This document shows, piece after piece, positions 60,351-64,000 of a DNA stretch of 64,000 bases. This stretch comes from CAYOHP01 sp964403795 [NCBI: uncultured bacterium] (GTDB taxonomy: Bacteria > Muiribacteriota > UBA6191 > CAZXTJ01): NCBI GenBank assembly GCA_964403795.1, contig CAYOHP010000027.1, positions 1 to 64,000 of the forward strand, given 5' to 3'. The stretch's first letter is position 1, and each line of letters starts with the position of its first letter. A program made the position numbers and the translations under genes. Below the pieces are notes generated by a model, which worked only from the letters and a program-made list of their open reading frames with translations, had not been told where the DNA came from and did no database searches.

Positions 60351-63300
60351 CGAGTTCCTCGAGTTCCGCGGGTGACGGAGGTCCCGCCCGATCCGCCGCG
60401 ACGGCCTTGATCTGCCGCCGGGGCGGCGGTGGGGGTGCCGGGGAGGCGGAGCCTTTGGATCTACGCTCGGGAGGGGGTGGTGGCTGGACCTGGATCCGGA
60501 CGGCTCCCTCTCCCAGGAGACCCTCGAGATCCTCCACCATCTCGGTCCCGGGTGCAAGCCGGTAGCTGTCGCCGAGGCGGATGGTGGCGACCGCCGAGCC
60601 GACCTCGAGCTCGAGCAGGACCCCGCGGGTACCCGGGTGGCCCAGGAGGGCGTTCTTCAAGCGACCCATGCCCACCTTGGCGAGCTTCTCCTCGGAAGTG
60701 CGCAGGGTCACCTCGAGACCCCAGTTCCGGCTGTCGGCGAGCTTCCCCAGGGGTACGACCGACTCGAGGTCGATCTTCTTCTCCTCGTCCCCCCGGCGCT
60801 GGGACAGGCGACCGGAGACCAGGAGGATCTCGTCCTCGATCAGGTCTTCCCTGCAGAGGTCGTAGAGGTCCGGGAAGACCGCGAACTCGGAGGATCCCAC
60901 CAGGTCCTCAAGGGTGGCGATCGCCATGTCGCGTCCCGACGCCTTGATGGTCCGCTTGCGCAGTCCCTTGACCAGACCCGCAGTCCTGAAGGTCGTGTCC
61001 ACCGGGAGGCTGGAGATCGCCGGGACGTCGTGGGTCACGAGCTTGGCGAGCCACTTGCGATGTTCGTAGAGGGGGTGCCCGGAGAGGTAGAAGCCGAGCG
61101 CCTCCTTCTCGAGCCGGAGCAGGTCCCGCTCCTGGAACTCGGCGATCTCGGGGAACTCGATGCCTCCGGTCCCGAACTCCCCGCCCTGGGAGGCGCAGAA
61201 GTCGAGCAGGGTGGCCTGGCCCGAGGTCTTGTGGGCCTGGAGGCCCGACCCGTGTTCCAGGGCGGCCTCCACCGAGGCCAGGAGCTGGGAGCGGGGGCGC
61301 CCGCAGGAGTCGAAGGCGCCGGACTTGACCAGGGCCTCGATCGAACGCCGGTTCACGATCCTGAGGTCGACCCTGGCGGTGAAGTCGTCGAGGCCATGGA
61401 ACGAGCCATGATCGCGGCGGGCCTCGAGGATCGCCTCGACCACCGCCGCCCCCATTCCCTTGATGGCCTCGAGTCCGAAGAGGATCTCGCCCTCGTGGAC
61501 CGAGAACTGCCGGGCCGAGCGGTTGACGTCGGGACCCCGGACCACGATCCCCATCCGGCGGCACTCCTCGAACACGTGGGCGAGCTGGTCGGTGTCCCCG
61601 GCCTCGTTGGTGAGGACCGCAGCCAGGAACTCGGTCGGGAAGTTGGCCTTGAGGAAGGCGGTCTGGTAGCTGACCAGGGCGTAGGCGGCGGAGTGGGACT
61701 TGTTGAACCCGTACCCGGCGAACTTCTCCATCAGTCCGAAGATCTCGCCGGCCTTCTCCGTGTCGACGCCGCGCTTGCCCGCTTCGGTGACGAAGATCTC
61801 CTTGTGCCGCTCCATCTCCTCGGGCTTCTTCTTGCCCATCGCCCGCCGGAGCTGGTCGGACTGGCCCAGGGAGTACCCGGCCAGGATGGAGGCACAGGCC
61901 ATGACCTGCTCCTGGTAGAGCATCACGCCGTAGGTCTCCTCGAGCAGGGTCGCCAGCTTCTCGTGCGGGTAGCTGGCGGGCTTGCGGCCGTGTTTGGTCT
62001 CGATGAAGTCGTCGACCATACCCGAGCCGAGCGGACCGGGACGGTAGAGGGCGAGGAGGGCGATGAGGTCCTCGAAGACGCCCGGCCGGACCCTGCGGAG
62101 CAGGTCCCGGAAGCCCGAGGACTCGAACTGGAACACCCCCAGGGTGTCGCCGGCTGCCAGCAGGCTGTAGGTCCGGAGGTCGTCGAGCGGGATCTGGTCG
62201 AGATCGAGTTCCATACCCCGGCTCGACTGGATCAGGTCGAGAGCGTGGCGGATCACCGTCAGGGTCTTCAGGCCGAGGAAGTCCATCTTGAGGAGGCCGA
62301 CTTCCTCGATGGCCTTCATGTTGTACTGGGTGGCGAGGTCCCCATCCCGGCAGTACATCGGGGACAGGGTTTCCAGCGGCGCCGGGGCGATCACCACTCC
62401 GGCGGCATGGGTGCCGGCGTTTCGGCAGCAGCCTTCCAGGGCCAACGAGATCTTGAAGAGGCGGGGGTACTTCTCGGCCCACTGGGCGAGGTCCTTCGAT
62501 TCGGCGAGGGCCTTCTTCAGGGTGATGAAGAGCTCCTCGGGCACCGCCTTGGTGATGGCGTTGGCCTCGTGGAAGGGGAGGCCGAGCACCCGGGCGACGT
62601 CCTTCAAGGCCGCCTTGGCCGAGAGCGTGCCGAAGGTGATGATCTGGCTGACGCAGTCCTTGCCGTACCTGGCGATGACGTAGTCGATGACCTCCTGCCG
62701 TCGCTCGAAGTCGAAGTCGACGTCGACGTCGGGCATCGACACCCGCTCCGGGTTGAGGAAGCGCTCGAAGTAGAGGCCGTAGGTGAGCGGGCAGAGGTTG
62801 GTGATCCCGGTCAGGTAGGCGATCAGGGAGCCGGCGGCGGAGCCGCGGCCCGGACCGACGGGGATCCCCATCTCCCGGGCCTTGCGGATGAAGTCCCAGA
62901 CGATCAGGAAGTAGGCCGAGTAGCCCATCTTGCGGATGATCCCGTGCTCGAAGTCGAGCCGGGTGGAGATCTCGGCGAGACGCTCGGGGCTCGCATCCGG
63001 ATAGCGCGCGGGGATTGCCTCCCGGCAGAGCTGAAGCAGGTAGGCGTCGGGATCCGATCCGGCCGGGACCTCGAAGCGGGGCAGCTTGGAGACGCCGAAC
63101 TCGAGCTTCAGGTGGCAGCGGCGCGCGATCTTGAGGGCGTTCTCGTAGGCGCCGGGAAACCTCTTCCCGACGGCCTGCATCTCCTCGGGGGAGCGGAAGT
63201 GGAACTGGTCGCTCCCCATGGCGAGATCGACCTCACGCCCCTCCGGGACCTCGAGCTGGCGTCCCTGGCCGATGTACATGAGCACCTGGTGTGCCAGGGC

Positions 63301-63951
63301 ATCGTCGGCCTCGAGGTAATGGACGTCGTTGGTGAGGACCAGGGGGATGCCGAGCTCCTGGGAGACCTGGACCAGGCGATGCCCGACCATGCGCTCCTCG
63401 GGGAGCCCGTGGTCCTGGACCTCTACGTAGAAATTGGGCTCGCCGGAGGGGTCCTTTCCGAACAGGTCCCGGTAGCGGGCGGCCCAGTCCCTGGCCTCGT
63501 CCGCCCGGCCCGCGGAGAGACGCTTGGCGATGGGTCCCTCGAGCAGGGAGGAGGTGGCGATCAGGCCCTGGCGGAGTTCGCCCAGGAGCTCCATGTCGAT
63601 CCGCGGCTTCTTGTAGAAGCCCTCGGTGTAGGAACGGCTGACCAGCTTCATCAGGTTCTGGTAGCCGCGTTCGTCACGGCAGAGCAGGACGAGGCGATGC
63701 CAGTCCTTCTTCTGGTCGAAGCGGGAGCCCTCGCTCACGAACATCTCGCAACCGAGGATGGGGACGATCCCGGCCTTCTTCGCCTCCTTGTAGAACTCGA
63801 CGGCACCGAACAGGTTCCCGTGGTCGGTGAGCGCCAGGGCGGGCATGCCATGACGCTTGGCGGCCTTCACCAGGTCGCCGATCTTGCCGGTGGCCTGGAG
63901 CATCGAGTAGTGGCTGTGCACGTGGAGGTGCACGAAATCCGAGTGGCTCAT
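60337..63951 (-). CDS. dnaE: DNA polymerase III alpha subunit DnaE
   Basis: A 1204-residue replicative polymerase of the DnaE1 type. PHP domain 1-280 (VHLHVHSHYSML, LALTDHGNLFG) with its His and Asp metal ligands largely kept; polymerase core with VGPGRGSAAGSL and the catalytic Asp pair in PDVDVDFDFERR; tandem HhH domain near 830-900 (GLEAIKGMGAAVVEAI); OB-fold about 1000-1080. The C-terminal 60 residues are Pro/Arg-rich. ATG 63951; the promoter would be just at or beyond the window edge (only 49 bp remain). It overlaps the HisD-like gene by 14 bp. Confidence 0.97.
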   Translation of the reverse strand: MSHSDFVHLHVHSHYSMLQATGKIGDLVKAAKRHGMPALALTDHGNLFGAVEFYKEAKKAGIVPILGCEMFVSEGSRFDQKKDWHRLVLLCRDERGYQNLMKLVSRSYTEGFYKKPRIDMELLGELRQGLIATSSLLEGPIAKRLSAGRADEARDWAARYRDLFGKDPSGEPNFYVEVQDHGLPEERMVGHRLVQVSQELGIPLVLTNDVHYLEADDALAHQVLMYIGQGRQLEVPEGREVDLAMGSDQFHFRSPEEMQAVGKRFPGAYENALKIARRCHLKLEFGVSKLPRFEVPAGSDPDAYLLQLCREAIPARYPDASPERLAEISTRLDFEHGIIRKMGYSAYFLIVWDFIRKAREMGIPVGPGRGSAAGSLIAYLTGITNLCPLTYGLYFERFLNPERVSMPDVDVDFDFERRQEVIDYVIARYGKDCVSQIITFGTLSAKAALKDVARVLGLPFHEANAITKAVPEELFITLKKALAESKDLAQWAEKYPRLFKISLALEGCCRNAGTHAAGVVIAPAPLETLSPMYCRDGDLATQYNMKAIEEVGLLKMDFLGLKTLTVIRHALDLIQSSRGMELDLDQIPLDDLRTYSLLAAGDTLGVFQFESSGFRDLLRRVRPGVFEDLIALLALYRPGPLGSGMVDDFIETKHGRKPASYPHEKLATLLEETYGVMLYQEQVMACASILAGYSLGQSDQLRRAMGKKKPEEMERHKEIFVTEAGKRGVDTEKAGEIFGLMEKFAGYGFNKSHSAAYALVSYQTAFLKANFPTEFLAAVLTNEAGDTDQLAHVFEECRRMGIVVRGPDVNRSARQFSVHEGEILFGLEAIKGMGAAVVEAILEARRDHGSFHGLDDFTARVDLRIVNRRSIEALVKSGAFDSCGRPRSQLLASVEAALEHGSGLQAHKTSGQATLLDFCASQGGEFGTGGIEFPEIAEFQERDLLRLEKEALGFYLSGHPLYEHRKWLAKLVTHDVPAISSLPVDTTFRTAGLVKGLRKRTIKASGRDMAIATLEDLVGSSEFAVFPDLYDLCREDLIEDEILLVSGRLSQRRGDEEKKIDLESVVPLGKLADSRNWGLEVTLRTSEEKLAKVGMGRLKNALLGHPGTRGVLLELEVGSAVATIRLGDSYRLAPGTEMVEDLEGLLGEGAVRIQVQPPPPPERRSKGSASPAPPPPPRRQIKAVAADRAGPPSPAELEELDAAS

Positions 63952-64000
63952 CGCCGGGGGCCTCGGGTCTGTCCTGGAGGGGCGTGGAGACGGCCCCCGA

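Overview
The window comes from a GC-rich, Gram-negative-type (diderm) bacterium. By eye the sequence is about 70% G+C, with many GTG and TTG starts and AGGAGG-type ribosome sites. A cell with two membranes is indicated by an LptF/LptG-family lipopolysaccharide export permease, an Omp85-type outer-membrane barrel protein, a bacterial enhancer-binding protein for sigma-54 and many Sec signal peptides. Three Ser/Thr protein kinases, a GAF-GGDEF cyclase and several beta-propeller proteins point to a free-living, signalling-rich lineage. I cannot name the phylum from sequence alone.

Layout. 1-3.1 kb is a small mobile-element zone. It holds a complete IS256-family element (177-1476, imperfect 15-bp terminal repeats), directly abutting the frameshifted 3' remnant of an ISL3-family transposase with its right end, and then a tyrosine recombinase. 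3.1-7.4 kb holds a cytosolic kinase behind a palindromic promoter, a secreted CxxCH protein and a WD40-like protein. 7.4-14 kb is rich in lipid and phosphoester hydrolases: a zinc phospholipase C, a polynucleotide-kinase-like P-loop protein overlapping a secreted HAD phosphatase, an alpha/beta hydrolase, and a cNMP-binding/patatin fusion. A 164-bp nested inverted repeat sits in this region. 14-19.2 kb holds a transglycosylase-like protein and the larC-larE-larB operon for the nickel-pincer nucleotide cofactor (no larA here). 19.3-30 kb holds a FAD oxidoreductase, a membrane kinase, a secreted coiled-coil protein, a DUF5693-CsaB fusion, the GAF-GGDEF protein and the LptF/G permease.

30-35 kb is a dpp/opp-type peptide ABC operon (two permeases, two ATPases, no binding protein). 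It is followed by tRNA-Leu(GAG) with RNase Z immediately downstream, a VWA protein, a membrane protein, a prolyl oligopeptidase and a transglutaminase-like protein. 43-47.4 kb holds an NtrC-type regulator and an nfeD-floA membrane-microdomain operon with a third, unknown gene. 47.6-55.5 kb holds a secreted protein, a kinase with a probable partner gene, HEAT-like and propeller proteins, and a second alpha/beta hydrolase. 55.5-64 kb is a leftward operon: dnaE, a HisD-family protein with altered active-site residues, an Omp85-barrel protein with a degenerate peptidase-like N-terminus, and a ferritin-like protein.

Best leads for something undescribed: the coupled HisD-like/Omp85 pair that appears to have lost both catalytic sites; the overlapping phosphatase/kinase pair; the third gene of the flotillin operon; the DUF5693-CsaB fusion; and the 164-bp nested inverted repeat.
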